Below are positions 41,335-51,835 of a DNA stretch of 64,000 bases, piece by piece (position 1 is the first letter of the stretch; the number at the start of each line of letters is the position of its first letter). The DNA comes from an uncultured Prevotellaceae bacterium (GTDB taxonomy: Bacteria > Bacteroidota > Bacteroidia > Bacteroidales > Bacteroidaceae): the NCBI GenBank assembly GCA_902774795.1, contig CACYKA010000015.1, positions 1 to 64,000 of the forward strand. The letters run 5' to 3'. Both the position numbers and the translations under genes were made by a program. Under the pieces are notes generated by a model. The model searched no databases. It was given only the letters and a program-made list of their open reading frames with translations, and was not told where the DNA came from.

Positions 41335-42438
41335 TTGAAAACAATATTATCCATAATAAGGGCTTGGCAAAGTGAGATGAAGATGATCATCAAGGATGAA
41401 GGAGTTGTGCTTTTCTTCATCTTCCTGCCTATCGGCTACCCTCTCATATATTCATGGATATACAACAACGAGGTAGCGAGAGAGGTTCCAGTCGTCCTCA
41501 TTGACAATTCCCACTCAGCCAAATCACGTGAATTTGCCAGAAAATACGATGCATCGCCCAATGTCAGCATCGCATACCAATGCCGCGATATGGCAGAGGC
41601 GAAAGACCTGATAGGACGCGAGAAGGCCTACGGCATAATATATATACCGCACGACTTTGACAAGCAGCTTGGAAGACACGAGCAGGCACACATCAGCGTA
41701 TATTGCGACATGAGCTATATGCTGACCTATAAAGCTATCTACCAGACAGCCACCAGCATAAGTTCAGAGATGGGCTCCGCAGGTGTGGAGCCGCTTAAAT
41801 ATGAGGAAGTTCCTATCTTCAATGCTACTGGAGGATACGGCAACTTCATAATACCAGGCGTCCTTGTCCTCATCATACAGCAGGCACTGCTGCTTGGTGT
41901 CGGAATGATTGCCGGCACACGACGCGAGGACTACCGTTACAGGAATCTTCACCAAGAATGGAAGATTACCAATCTGTTGGGACATAGTCTCGCCTACCTT
42001 ATGATTTTCAGCATCATGCTTGCATGGATAACAATCATAGTACCAAGGCTGTTCGGCTTCGTAAGCTTGGTTCACGGAATTCCGTTATTCCATTTCCTGG
42101 TACCATACCTGCTGGCATGCGTCTTCTTTGCCATAACAGTCAGCTCGTTCGTAAGATACCGCGAAAGCGTTATGCTCATTGTGGTATTCACATCACTGCC
42201 AATGCTTTTCCTCTGCGGCGTCAGCTGGCCGCTCAGCAGTATCTCAGGATTCTGGCAGGGAATATCATACGCTTTCCCCAGCACCTTCGGCGTAAGGGGA
42301 TTCATCAGAATGAGCAGCATGGGGGCAACCCTGGCCGATGTGCAGCATGAATACTACGGCCTGTGGATTCAGACGGTGGTCTATTTCCTGGTATCATGCA
42401 CAATATATCAAGTTCGCGGGCGTTATATATACAAGTAA
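41335..42438 (+). CDS. ABC-2 type permease
   Basis: 367 residues, the same layout as the preceding permease (N-terminal helix, external domain, five to six helices, VSWPLSSISGFWQGISYAFP near the C-terminus). The start appears to be TTG at 41335, because the pre-helix region TILSIIRAWQSEMKMIIKDE is family-like. A later ATG at residue 15 would remove it. It probably forms a heterodimer with the upstream permease. The missing ATPase must be supplied from elsewhere, if the complex uses ATP at all. Confidence 0.88.
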   Translation: MKTILSIIRAWQSEMKMIIKDEGVVLFFIFLPIGYPLIYSWIYNNEVAREVPVVLIDNSHSAKSREFARKYDASPNVSIAYQCRDMAEAKDLIGREKAYGIIYIPHDFDKQLGRHEQAHISVYCDMSYMLTYKAIYQTATSISSEMGSAGVEPLKYEEVPIFNATGGYGNFIIPGVLVLIIQQALLLGVGMIAGTRREDYRYRNLHQEWKITNLLGHSLAYLMIFSIMLAWITIIVPRLFGFVSLVHGIPLFHFLVPYLLACVFFAITVSSFVRYRESVMLIVVFTSLPMLFLCGVSWPLSSISGFWQGISYAFPSTFGVRGFIRMSSMGATLADVQHEYYGLWIQTVVYFLVSCTIYQVRGRYIYK

Positions 42439-42474
42439 AAACAAGAAGTTAAATCATATAAATCAACATAAAAC

Positions 42475-44997
42475 ATGCAAAAGTTGCGTTTCTACTGCCT
42501 ACCAATTTTCCTAATATTCTTTGCACTCACGATGTCGGCTCAGGGTATGACCGATGATCAGGTGATGAGTTACATTGTCAAGGAGCGCAATGCAGGAACA
42601 TCACAGGCGCAAATCTTATCCAAACTGGTAGCTAAAGGTGTGGATATCAACCAAGTTCGCAGGATAAGGAAGAAATATGAGAAAGAAATACAGGCAAAGA
42701 GTCTTGGTGCTGTTGCAGATAAAGCTGTCGATGATGCCGGACAGGTAATGCGTAAGAACAATGGAAGCGAGAAGCAATTCTCGCAGATAAGCTCTGAAGG
42801 AACAGGGAAAGACGATGATTATTACGACAAAGGTAAGAGTAAAAAGAATCGGAAGAATAAGGATTACGATGACGAAGATGAAGAGGATACTGAGATAGAC
42901 GAGAGTCTCTATAGAAGTACCTTTGAAAACAAGGAAATGCTCTTCAATGGAAACAGGGTTTTTGGTCGAGACATCTTTAACAACACCTCCCTTACATTTG
43001 AGCCGGCCATGAACCTTGCGACTCCTCAGAATTACGTCATCGGTCCTGGAGATAATATCAAACTTGACATTTATGGGGCATCGCAGAAGAGTGACGTTTA
43101 TGTTGTCAGTCCTGACGGCGACATTACCGTTGAAGGTTTCGGACCTATCCACGTAAGCGGAATGTCTGTAAGCAAGGCGCAAGCACATCTGCGCTCCACT
43201 CTTGGCACACGATACGCTTCATCAAGCATAAAGATTGGATTGGGACAGACTCGCACCATCACTGTAAACATAATGGGTGAAGTCCAGGCTCCTGGCACAT
43301 ATACCCTATCAGCCTTTGCAAGTGTTTTCCATGCTCTCTACATGGCAGGCGGCATCAGCGAACTCGGTACATTGAGAAACATAAAGGTATTCCGTCGCGG
43401 TTCTCTTGTTACTGTTGTCGATGTTTATGACTACATCCTCAACGGCAAGCTCACTGGCAATGTGCGTCTGCAGGATAATGACGTTATCGTTGTTGGCACA
43501 TACGACGCTATGGTTTCCATTAAAGGAAAGGTAAAACGTCCGATGTACTATGAAATGAAAAAGACTGAAAGCATCGCATCATTACTTAACTATGCCGGAG
43601 GCTTCACCAGCGACGCATACAAGAAGACTGTCAGGATAATACGTAACGGAGACATAAAGCGCAAGGTTTTCACTGTTGGTGAATTTGATTTCAGTTCGTT
43701 TAAAGTCCAAAATGGTGACTCTGTCAGTGTTGACTCCATCATAGCCCGTTATGAAAACATGGTAGAAGTGAAGGGAGCTGTTTTCCGTCCGGGCATGTAT
43801 CAACTTGGTAGCGACGTTACCACTGTAAAGACCCTTCTGGAGCAATGTGACGGTGTTTTGGAAGATGCCATCACTACCCGTGGTGTGATGCACCGCATGA
43901 ATCCAAACCGTACTCTTTCAGTTATATCTGTTGATATTGCCGGAATACTTGCAGGAACATCACCTGACATACCACTGCAAAATGAGGATGTACTCTTTGT
44001 TCCTTCCAATAATGACCAGCTGACGGAGCGTACCATCACTATACATGGAGAAGTAATGTATCCAGGAGAATACCATTACGCAGATAATGAAACTCTTGAG
44101 GATTTCGTTCTTCAAGCCGGCGGTCTGAAAGAAAGCGCCTCAACAGTAAAAGTGGATGTTTCACGCCGTATCATTGACAGCAAAGCTACTGAAAGCGATG
44201 GTATAACAGCTGAAAACTTCTCTTTCTCACTGAAAGAAGGTTTTGTGATTGATGGCGAACCAGGCTTTGTTCTCAAGCCATATGATGAAGTCTATGTGCG
44301 CAAAAGTCCTGGATATCAGACACAACAGAATGTTTACATTGAGGGAGAAGTAAACTTCCCTGGAACCTATGCTATGTCAAAACGTGAGACACGCCTCACA
44401 GATGTTATCAAAGCTGCCGGTGGTGTAAACACTATGGCATATGTTAAAGGCGCAAGACTGGAGCGCAGGATTACCCCAGAGGAACGTACCAGAATGCAAC
44501 AGGTAATGGAAGTGGTTGAGCATCAGACGGCAGAAGAAGACTCCGTAGATATAAAGAATATGGATTTTGGAGATATATACTATGTCGGAATACAACTTGA
44601 CATGGCTCTTGAGAATCCTGGCTCCGACTATGACCTTGTACTGCGCGAAGGTGACAAAATTATTGTACCAGAGTACAACAACACCGTAACCATAAGCGGC
44701 AATGTCCTTTATCCAAACACCGTTGCTTACAAGAAAGGAAAGAAAGCCAGTTACTACATCAACCAAGCCGGTGGATACGGTATCAGGGCACGCAAACATT
44801 CTACGTTCATAGTACACATGAATGGTACTGTAAATCAGGTTGGCGACGGTGAAAGGCCCACCCCAGGCTGTCAGATTATCGTTCCTACGAAGCAAAAGCA
44901 TGATCCTACGAAAGTTACTCAGTGGCTCGGCATAGGTTCAACAACGGCAGCCATCGCGACAACTATAGCAACAATAGCAAACTTGACCAAGAAATAA
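42475..44997 (+). CDS. wza: polysaccharide export outer-membrane protein with multiple SLBB domains
   Basis: 840 residues. After a signal peptide ([10 protein letters not shown]) comes a helical [17 protein letters not shown] domain, then a highly charged Lys/Asp linker (~110-145). The poly-export domain ([15 protein letters not shown]) and at least five SLBB repeats follow, with [48 protein letters not shown] and GNVLYPNTV as their cores. A C-terminal membrane helix ([19 protein letters not shown]) ends the protein. It forms the export channel for the polysaccharide made by the genes that follow. Two bases separate it from the dehydrogenase gene. Confidence 0.92.
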   Translation: MQKLRFYCLPIFLIFFALTMSAQGMTDDQVMSYIVKERNAGTSQAQILSKLVAKGVDINQVRRIRKKYEKEIQAKSLGAVADKAVDDAGQVMRKNNGSEKQFSQISSEGTGKDDDYYDKGKSKKNRKNKDYDDEDEEDTEIDESLYRSTFENKEMLFNGNRVFGRDIFNNTSLTFEPAMNLATPQNYVIGPGDNIKLDIYGASQKSDVYVVSPDGDITVEGFGPIHVSGMSVSKAQAHLRSTLGTRYASSSIKIGLGQTRTITVNIMGEVQAPGTYTLSAFASVFHALYMAGGISELGTLRNIKVFRRGSLVTVVDVYDYILNGKLTGNVRLQDNDVIVVGTYDAMVSIKGKVKRPMYYEMKKTESIASLLNYAGGFTSDAYKKTVRIIRNGDIKRKVFTVGEFDFSSFKVQNGDSVSVDSIIARYENMVEVKGAVFRPGMYQLGSDVTTVKTLLEQCDGVLEDAITTRGVMHRMNPNRTLSVISVDIAGILAGTSPDIPLQNEDVLFVPSNNDQLTERTITIHGEVMYPGEYHYADNETLEDFVLQAGGLKESASTVKVDVSRRIIDSKATESDGITAENFSFSLKEGFVIDGEPGFVLKPYDEVYVRKSPGYQTQQNVYIEGEVNFPGTYAMSKRETRLTDVIKAAGGVNTMAYVKGARLERRITPEERTRMQQVMEVVEHQTAEEDSVDIKNMDFGDIYYVGIQLDMALENPGSDYDLVLREGDKIIVPEYNNTVTISGNVLYPNTVAYKKGKKASYYINQAGGYGIRARKHSTFIVHMNGTVNQVGDGERPTPGCQIIVPTKQKHDPTKVTQWLGIGSTTAAIATTIATIANLTKK

Positions 44998-44999
44998 CA

Positions 45000-46265
45000 A
45001 TGAAAATAGCAGTAGCAGGAACAGGTTACGTGGGATTGTCTATGGCAACCCTGCTGTCACAACATCATGACGTTACAGCCGTTGATGTCATTCCCGAAAA
45101 GGTAGATAAAATCAACAAGCGCATTTCGCCTATCCAGGACGAATATATCGAAAAATTCTTTGCAGAGAAGCAACTGAATCTTACAGCGACACTTGACGGT
45201 AAGACTGCATATAAAGATGCAGATTTCATAATAATTGCCGCTCCAACCAACTATGACCCTGTACAGAACTTCTTCGACACACATCATATAGAAGATGTAA
45301 TAGACCTTGTACTGAGTGTCAACACCACAGGCATCATGGTAATCAAGAGTACCATTCCTGTAGGATATTGCGAGAAGCTATACAATAAATACGGTAAGTC
45401 TCTCCGTCTGCTCTTTGCGCCGGAGTTCCTGCGTGAAAGCAAGGCTCTATATGACAACCTCTACCCTAGCCGTATCATAGTAGGCTATCCGAAACTTTTT
45501 GAGGTTAATGACTTAGATGTCCTGAAAGAGGCAGCAAAGACCTTTGCCGGGATGCTCATAGAAGGGGCAGAAAAGAAGGACACACCAGTGCTTTATATGG
45601 GCCTGAAAGAAGCAGAAGCAGTAAAACTATTTGCCAATACATATCTTGCCCTGCGTGTATCTTACTTCAACGAGTTGGACACCTATGCAGAAGTAAAGGG
45701 ACTGGATCCACAAGCTATAATACAGGGTGTGGGACTTGACCCACGTATCGGCACGCATTACAACAACCCGTCCTTCGGATATGGAGGCTACTGTCTGCCA
45801 AAAGACACAAAGCAGTTGCTAGCCAACTATCAGGATGTCCCTCAGCAGATGATGACTGCCATTGTTGAGAGTAACCGTACACGTAAGGACTATATTGCTG
45901 ATGCCGTCCTGAGGAAAGCCGGATATTACGCATACAGTCAGGATAACTCCTATGATGCAGCAAATTACTCAAAAGAGAAAGAATGTATTATCGGCGTATA
46001 TAGGCTCACGATGAAGTCGAACAGCGACAACTTCAGGCAAAGTGCCATACAGGGAATAATGAAGCGCATCAAGGCAAAAGGAGCTACTGTCATAATATAT
46101 GAGCCTACTCTTGCTGACGGCACAACATTCTTCGGTTCCAAGATAGTTAACGACATAGCTACTTTCAAGGAGATGAGCCATGCCATCATAGCGAACCGCT
46201 ACGACAGCATCCTCGATGATGTAAAGGAAAAAATATACACCCGCGATATCTTCAGAAGAGACTAA
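45000..46265 (+). CDS. ugd: UDP-glucose/nucleotide-sugar 6-dehydrogenase
   Basis: 421 residues from the ATG at 45000 ([19 protein letters not shown]), with the upstream frame rejected as overlap with wza. NAD-binding GXGXXG is visible and the catalytic cysteine is in [17 protein letters not shown]. The enzyme oxidises UDP-glucose (or a related nucleotide sugar) to the uronate, implying an acidic polysaccharide. The C-terminal third has the third-domain fold ([15 protein letters not shown]). It lies between the Wza export gene and the Wzz gene, all closely spaced. Confidence 0.92.
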   Translation: MKIAVAGTGYVGLSMATLLSQHHDVTAVDVIPEKVDKINKRISPIQDEYIEKFFAEKQLNLTATLDGKTAYKDADFIIIAAPTNYDPVQNFFDTHHIEDVIDLVLSVNTTGIMVIKSTIPVGYCEKLYNKYGKSLRLLFAPEFLRESKALYDNLYPSRIIVGYPKLFEVNDLDVLKEAAKTFAGMLIEGAEKKDTPVLYMGLKEAEAVKLFANTYLALRVSYFNELDTYAEVKGLDPQAIIQGVGLDPRIGTHYNNPSFGYGGYCLPKDTKQLLANYQDVPQQMMTAIVESNRTRKDYIADAVLRKAGYYAYSQDNSYDAANYSKEKECIIGVYRLTMKSNSDNFRQSAIQGIMKRIKAKGATVIIYEPTLADGTTFFGSKIVNDIATFKEMSHAIIANRYDSILDDVKEKIYTRDIFRRD

Positions 46266-46282
46266 TTGAAGTAAGAAGCGTT

Positions 46283-47326
46283 ATGGAAGAAAAGACAAAT
46301 ATTGCCCCTATCGATTTTGCAGCCATACTCAAAAAACTATGGCCGCATCGTAAGACATACTATATGGTATTGCCTGCAGTACTGATTATCACATATCTTA
46401 TCACTGTCTGCATACCTCGATACTACGAATGTACCGTCAAATTGGCACCAGAGCCTACAAATAATGCTTCCATGCCAGGGGCATTAGGTTCACTTGCATC
46501 ATCATTTGGTATAGGTTCTCTTACTAAAATGGGAGATATGGACGCCCTCAATGTTGAAATCTATCCGGACATCATAGCGTCTTTTGATTTCGTAGCAGAA
46601 CTAATGCATGTCCCTGTCGCTACAAAAAAAGGAGATTTAAAGACGAACTATTACACCTATCTCCGTGATTATCAAGATGAAGCATGGTGGAAAACCATAC
46701 AAGGTAAAATCTTTGAATGGATAGATCCTTCCCCAAAAGATACTTACAACGGAGATGAAAAAATCTCTGTTCTTAACCTTACCAAGGAACAAAGCAACAT
46801 ATTCAAGTCTGTAGTAAGAAATATCAAGTGCATCGTAGACAGGAGAACTGACGTCGTTTCCATTACCGTCACCGATCAAGATCCTATGGTGTGCGCAACT
46901 ATGGCTAATATGACCTGTAAGAAACTACAGGAATTTATTATAGCCTACCGCACCAACAAAGCCAACATCGATTACGAGCATTACAAGAAGCTGACTGCTG
47001 ACGCACAAAAGGATTATGTTAAGATACGCAAACAATATGTCGCCCTTGCTGATGCCAACCAAGATGTCACGCTGCCCAGCTACAAAGCCAAGGAAGAAGA
47101 CTTGGAGGATGAAATGCAACTGAAATATAACGTTTACACGGCTATGACCGCACAGTTGCAGGCTGCACAAGCAAAGCTACAGGAAGCTACACCCGCCTTC
47201 ACCATTATTGAAAGCGCATCCGTTCCCGTAAAGCCAGCTGGTCCAAAACGACTGTTTATCTCTGTAGCAATGATGGTTTTGTCCTTCTTTGTCGTATCAG
47301 TGTGGCTATTGGTGAAGACGAAGTAA
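46283..47326 (+). CDS. wzz: polysaccharide chain-length determinant (Wzz family)
   Basis: 347 residues with membrane helices at ~20-42 and ~322-342, a periplasmic domain with a coiled stretch (KKLTADAQKDYVKIRKQYVALADA) and the Pro-rich SASVPVKPAGPKR before the second helix. It sets chain length with Wzy. It lacks a fused Wzc-type tyrosine kinase domain, and no kinase or phosphatase gene adjoins it. It follows ugd after 17 bases. Confidence 0.9.
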   Translation: MEEKTNIAPIDFAAILKKLWPHRKTYYMVLPAVLIITYLITVCIPRYYECTVKLAPEPTNNASMPGALGSLASSFGIGSLTKMGDMDALNVEIYPDIIASFDFVAELMHVPVATKKGDLKTNYYTYLRDYQDEAWWKTIQGKIFEWIDPSPKDTYNGDEKISVLNLTKEQSNIFKSVVRNIKCIVDRRTDVVSITVTDQDPMVCATMANMTCKKLQEFIIAYRTNKANIDYEHYKKLTADAQKDYVKIRKQYVALADANQDVTLPSYKAKEEDLEDEMQLKYNVYTAMTAQLQAAQAKLQEATPAFTIIESASVPVKPAGPKRLFISVAMMVLSFFVVSVWLLVKTK

Positions 47327-47348
47327 TAACTGTATTCGATACGGGCTT

Positions 47349-48401
47349 ATGCAGATGCATCTGATCATCTCGGTATTATTTACTATTACCGTTTTCTTTG
47401 CATTCTTGGAGGACCGTCTGAAAGAAGTCCACAAGATTTGCATATTAGCTGCATATGCTATTGTTATGGTTCTTATTGCAACCACGAAGAGTGTCCAGGG
47501 CAATGCAGATGGGGCCAGCTATGAGTTTATGTTCTACGACAACTCAAATATCCTTATTGAGATGGCAACAGAACCGACCTACATTTATTTGAGCCGCATG
47601 GTACTTGCCTGTGGAGGAACTATCGTCACCATGTTCTTTATCTATGCCTTGATTTCCATCCCAGCAAAACTAAAAGCATTAAATGACTTGACACCGTATA
47701 TATTCACGGCATTGCTCATATACATTCCCGTCTATTATGAACTTCACGACCTCATACAGATAAGAGCTGCGGCAGCTGCAACGTTCCTGTTGTTTGCAAT
47801 CCTATATATTACCCGCAAACAGTTTTGGATTGCTGCAGCATTCATTTTTATAGCATCCTTATTCCATTATTCCTCACTAGTTTTTCTCCCCTTTCTATTT
47901 CTTGGGAACAGAAAACTTAATCAAACTGGAAGAATCGCATGTGCTTGTGTTCTAATATTTTTCTTCCTATTCTATTTAGCGGGAAAAGATATTCTTTATT
48001 TGATTCCAGCAGGTTTAATTACGGGTAAAGTTGATGTATATCAAAAGGATGCTGAAAAAGGTCTTTGGGAGATGGTGGAATTATATAAGAATATATTTTA
48101 TATGATTAAATTCGCATTCTATCTTGTTTGCCTGTATTATTACGACTATCTTGTGGAGAAGAACAAGGCTGCACCCATCTTAATCAACTTGTTGGGCGCC
48201 AGTTTACTGTCTGCAATGCTTTTTTCCTCAACTCCAGTTATCGCTATCCGAATCAGTGAATTATTCGGCATTGTAGATGGTGTCATATTTACCTTTGTTT
48301 TATACATTGTCAGTCCAAGAGTTTTAGCCAGAAGCTGCGTTACAATTCTCGGTCTCTTTATGTTGCTTTACAACATGTTCCTCTCACAATATTTCACATA
48401 G
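47349..48401 (+). CDS. EpsG-like polysaccharide polymerase (Wzy)
   Basis: 350 residues with about ten membrane helices and a large loop around KSVQGNADGASYEFMFYDNS. It resembles the EpsG family of O-antigen or capsule polymerases, which join lipid-linked repeat units on the periplasmic side. Sequence identity in this family is low, so the call rests on topology, loop and position between wzz and wzx. From here to about 56 kb the DNA is noticeably more AT-rich than the nitrogen block, as expected for a horizontally exchanged polysaccharide locus. Confidence 0.82.
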   Translation: MQMHLIISVLFTITVFFAFLEDRLKEVHKICILAAYAIVMVLIATTKSVQGNADGASYEFMFYDNSNILIEMATEPTYIYLSRMVLACGGTIVTMFFIYALISIPAKLKALNDLTPYIFTALLIYIPVYYELHDLIQIRAAAAATFLLFAILYITRKQFWIAAAFIFIASLFHYSSLVFLPFLFLGNRKLNQTGRIACACVLIFFFLFYLAGKDILYLIPAGLITGKVDVYQKDAEKGLWEMVELYKNIFYMIKFAFYLVCLYYYDYLVEKNKAAPILINLLGASLLSAMLFSSTPVIAIRISELFGIVDGVIFTFVLYIVSPRVLARSCVTILGLFMLLYNMFLSQYFT

Positions 48402-48411
48402 CCTAAAAAAC

Positions 48412-49746
48412 ATGTCCGACACCACATCCAGCAACAGACGCTCTTCTTTGCTTCAGAAGAACTTACTGGCCTCCTTCATTATCAAAGGATGGTCAGCAAT
48501 TATTTTACTGCTGTTGGTTCCTGTTACCCTACACTGTTTAGGAGATTACAAGAATGGGGTTTGGCTTACAATTAGCAGTATTCTTTTATGGATAGACCAA
48601 ATGGATATAGGACTGGGGAACGGCTTGCGCAACCGGCTTGCTATCCATATAGCTCATCAAGAGATAACAGAGGCAAAACAGACTATAAGCTCCACTATAG
48701 CGATGTTGACATGTATCGTATTCCCTCTTCTTATCGTATTGATATTACTAACGTGGACTACGGATGTTTATGGCTTTCTGAATATTATCCCAGAAGAAAT
48801 ACCTGAGCTTCGAATTGCTCTTGTTTATGCCATCATATTTGTCTGTATGACTTTTGTCATGAAGTTCATTGGCAACTTCTATATGGGGATGCAATTACCT
48901 GCCGTAAGTAATTTACTCATTGCTTTAAGTCAAACGGTCATATTAATCGTCACATGGCTACTCTATATCAATGGGAAAGCGACCTTTATGGCAATTGCCA
49001 TTGCTAATACTGCATCGCCCCTTCTTATTTATTTCTTAGCATGTACATATACTTTTTATGTGCAATATCCCGAATTGCGCCCATCATTTCGCCTGATAAA
49101 TCTTCATTCTGCACTGGAATTAGGTAATTTAGGTCTTAAATTCTTTTGGATTCAGATTGCTTCTGTTATCCAATTCATGACAACGAATTTACTTATTTCC
49201 AAATTCTACACACCAGCATTGGTAACTCCATATCAGATTGCCTATCGGTATATCAGTTTATCGATGGTAATATTCACCATCATCTGCATGCCTTTCTGGA
49301 ATGCGACTACTGATGCCTACGAACGGAATGATATTGCGTGGATTCGCAAAGCAGATCAGAAAATGAACTGGATGGTAACAGGTATTTTCACTTTGCTGCT
49401 CATTATGATTATTCTTTCTCCCTGGGTCTATCAAATCTGGATTGGGGAAGAATGTCAAGTGCCTATTGGTATGACCATTATGGTTGCGCTTTATAATTTA
49501 ATACTTATCATGAGTATGCGCTATGCTTATTTCCTTAATGGTGTAGGAGCACTTCGTCTTCAGCTGTACATGACAATTATGACCATTATCTTCATACCAT
49601 CTGTTTATATTGTATGCAACCTCACTGATAACATATTATGGCTTATTGCTGTCATGTGTATTTGTGTAGCACCCAGCTATTTTGTCAATATGATTCAGTT
49701 CCACAAGATATTAAATGGTACAGCAACTGGAATATGGAAGAAATGA
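48412..49746 (+). CDS. oligosaccharide flippase (Wzx)
   Basis: 444 residues, about twelve membrane helices, MOP/PST superfamily. LASFIIKGWSAIILLLLVPV and the GDYKNGVWLTISSILLWIDQ segment are typical of Bacteroidetes Wzx proteins. It moves undecaprenyl-linked repeat units across the inner membrane. The stop overlaps the next ATG (ATGA). Confidence 0.88.
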   Translation: MSDTTSSNRRSSLLQKNLLASFIIKGWSAIILLLLVPVTLHCLGDYKNGVWLTISSILLWIDQMDIGLGNGLRNRLAIHIAHQEITEAKQTISSTIAMLTCIVFPLLIVLILLTWTTDVYGFLNIIPEEIPELRIALVYAIIFVCMTFVMKFIGNFYMGMQLPAVSNLLIALSQTVILIVTWLLYINGKATFMAIAIANTASPLLIYFLACTYTFYVQYPELRPSFRLINLHSALELGNLGLKFFWIQIASVIQFMTTNLLISKFYTPALVTPYQIAYRYISLSMVIFTIICMPFWNATTDAYERNDIAWIRKADQKMNWMVTGIFTLLLIMIILSPWVYQIWIGEECQVPIGMTIMVALYNLILIMSMRYAYFLNGVGALRLQLYMTIMTIIFIPSVYIVCNLTDNILWLIAVMCICVAPSYFVNMIQFHKILNGTATGIWKK

Positions 49747-50612
49747 CCAAGAATAATCCTAAAATACTTGGGCTTGTAACCCTTTACAATCCTGATATTC
49801 CTGATGCCACAAATAATATCATGCGGTATCTGCCTTATCTGGACTTACTTATTATTTGGGACAATTCGCCATTGGAGGTCAATCTAAAACAGAAGGTTCT
49901 GGAGTCTTTGACCCAAGAGGCTGATAAGATTATCTGGCATGGGGACGGAAAGAACTACTGCATCGCCCCTGCCATAAACTATGCTTGGCATTATGCCCAA
50001 GAGAATGACTTTGATTTAATACTTCTAATGGATCAAGACAGCCAATGGGAAGATTTTCACTCATATATAACAGAAGTTGCTGAACGCTTTCAAATATCAC
50101 AAGGAAATGTGTTCTGTCCATACATCCCAAGTGATGACACCTTTGTAATAAGCGAAGAGGCACAAGAAAAAAACACTTTTATTAATTCCGGAACAGTCAT
50201 TCCCACGTCTATTCTCAATAGAATCGGTGGCGCTGACGAAGCTTTTCCTCTTGACGCTTTGGATCACGACTTAGCTATTCGCATACAAAAAGCCGGATAC
50301 AAAATAGTAAGCCTTACGAAACACATATTACACCATACCGTTGGGAATATCCAAATGATGGGGCCATTCCATATTTACACACACAATTACAGTCCCCAAC
50401 GGCTATACAGTATTTCTAGAAGCCATATCATAAAATACCGAAAGCATAAAGACTGGTTGACATCCTCAGAGATAAAAGTGACATTCAAAGAACTTTATTT
50501 TAAGCCATTTCTACGAATACTTTTAGCCGAGCCACAAAAGGCGTATCGCCTAAAAATGTTTTTCAAGGGAATTTATGATGGCATAACATTTCCTATAAAT
50601 AAAAAGAAATGA
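49743..50612 (+). CDS. family 2 glycosyltransferase (rhamnosyltransferase-like)
   Basis: 289 residues from the ATG at 49743; the longer frame overlaps wzx and is rejected. GLVTLYNPDIPDATNNIMRY, the acidic LILLMDQDSQW (DXD-like) and DALDHDLAIRIQKAGYKIV match the GT2 branch that includes rhamnosyltransferases. It adds a sugar to the repeat unit in the cytoplasm. Both ends overlap neighbours by four bases, indicating tight coupling. Confidence 0.86.
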   Translation: MTKNNPKILGLVTLYNPDIPDATNNIMRYLPYLDLLIIWDNSPLEVNLKQKVLESLTQEADKIIWHGDGKNYCIAPAINYAWHYAQENDFDLILLMDQDSQWEDFHSYITEVAERFQISQGNVFCPYIPSDDTFVISEEAQEKNTFINSGTVIPTSILNRIGGADEAFPLDALDHDLAIRIQKAGYKIVSLTKHILHHTVGNIQMMGPFHIYTHNYSPQRLYSISRSHIIKYRKHKDWLTSSEIKVTFKELYFKPFLRILLAEPQKAYRLKMFFKGIYDGITFPINKKK

Positions 50613-51778
50613 AAAAAGCCTATATAATTTTTCTGTTATTATGCTACTGGGCTTCAGTCTGTCATGCAGAAAATGACGAAATGCCCATTATCGGCTATTG
50701 GGGAGTGCCTGAGAGCCATACTAATGGAGAAGCATTCCGCACATTCGCAGAATGCGGTTTTACGGTCAGCCTCTTCCCTTACAATTCTTTAGACAATCTT
50801 GTAAAGGCCTGCAGAGTTGCTAAGCAATACGGAATCAAAATTATTGGAAGTTGCCCAGAAATGGTACACGCTCCAGCCAAAGCTGCATCAGTTTTAAAAT
50901 CTACAGAAGGCTTTTGGGGATATCTCCTACAAGATGAGCCCTCACTCCCAGACATAAAAAAGGAGCAATTACTTATAGACAAATTACAAGACATTGACAA
51001 TTCACACCTTTTCTATATAAATCTATTTCCTTACTATGGCTTACAATACACCAAAGCAAAGAGTTATCCAGAGTACCTTAAAGCATTGACTTCAACCTCA
51101 TGCCAACAGATATCCTTCGACAATTATCCCGTAACTACGGATAGCATCCGTCCTACATGGTATCTGAACTTGGAGATGATACGTGAGGAAAGTTTACGAA
51201 CAGGCAAGCCGTTCTGGGGCTTTGTGCTTTCTGTCCCCCATATTGTCTATCCACAGCCCACGCTGGCCTCGCTTAGATTACAAATATACTCTAACCTAGC
51301 CTATGGTGCTCAGGCTATCCAATATTTTACATACTGGACACCACATCCCACCAAAGAGTACAACTTTCACAACGCACCTATGAGTGAAAAGGGGCACAAA
51401 ACCCAAACCTTCGACATAGTGCAGCGAATGAATAAGGAACTGAAAATCATTTCAAAGCTGTTTTATGGTGCCAAGGTTATATCTGTCAAACATTTAGGGA
51501 AGAAAATACCAAAAGGAACTACTCGGCAAAAAACACTGCCTGTCAACATCAAGAACCTGAAAGTAATTGGACGCAATGGAGCCATTATCTCACAGTTCCA
51601 GAAAGACGGCCACCTCTATATGGGTATCGTTAACAAAAGCCATGAGGCCCCTTTAGATGTTAGCATTCAGAAACGTAACAGCATACCAAGATGCATTACA
51701 AAAGACTTAAAAGAAGAAGAGTTGAAAACATCTTATAAGGTATCTGCTGGAGACATTCTATTAGTCAGGCTTAAATAA
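50609..51778 (+). CDS. secreted TIM-barrel glycoside-hydrolase-like protein
   Basis: 389 residues with a signal peptide (YIIFLLLCYWASVCHAEN). The body reads like a beta/alpha barrel: MPIIGYWGVPESH, WGYLLQDEPSLPDIKKE with an acidic pair in the usual acid/base position, then ISFDNYPVTTD and QAIQYFTYWTPHP. It recalls GH42-like or other unclassified barrels. It could trim or modify the exported polysaccharide in the periplasm; the substrate is unknown. It overlaps the previous glycosyltransferase by four bases. Confidence 0.72.
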   Translation: MKKAYIIFLLLCYWASVCHAENDEMPIIGYWGVPESHTNGEAFRTFAECGFTVSLFPYNSLDNLVKACRVAKQYGIKIIGSCPEMVHAPAKAASVLKSTEGFWGYLLQDEPSLPDIKKEQLLIDKLQDIDNSHLFYINLFPYYGLQYTKAKSYPEYLKALTSTSCQQISFDNYPVTTDSIRPTWYLNLEMIREESLRTGKPFWGFVLSVPHIVYPQPTLASLRLQIYSNLAYGAQAIQYFTYWTPHPTKEYNFHNAPMSEKGHKTQTFDIVQRMNKELKIISKLFYGAKVISVKHLGKKIPKGTTRQKTLPVNIKNLKVIGRNGAIISQFQKDGHLYMGIVNKSHEAPLDVSIQKRNSIPRCITKDLKEEELKTSYKVSAGDILLVRLK

Positions 51779-51790
51779 GTCACCAGAATA

Positions 51791-51822
51791 TTTGCATAAA
51801 AAGAAAAATAATATTACTTTTG
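51791..51822 (+). promoter_or_regulatory. promoter of the 51836 glycosyltransferase
   Basis: TTTG (51791-51794), 20 bases, TACTTTTG (51815-51822): an exact consensus. The ATG lies only 13 bases after the -7 box, so the leader is about seven nt. Confidence 0.85.
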
Positions 51823-51835
51823 CAAGCGAAAAGTA

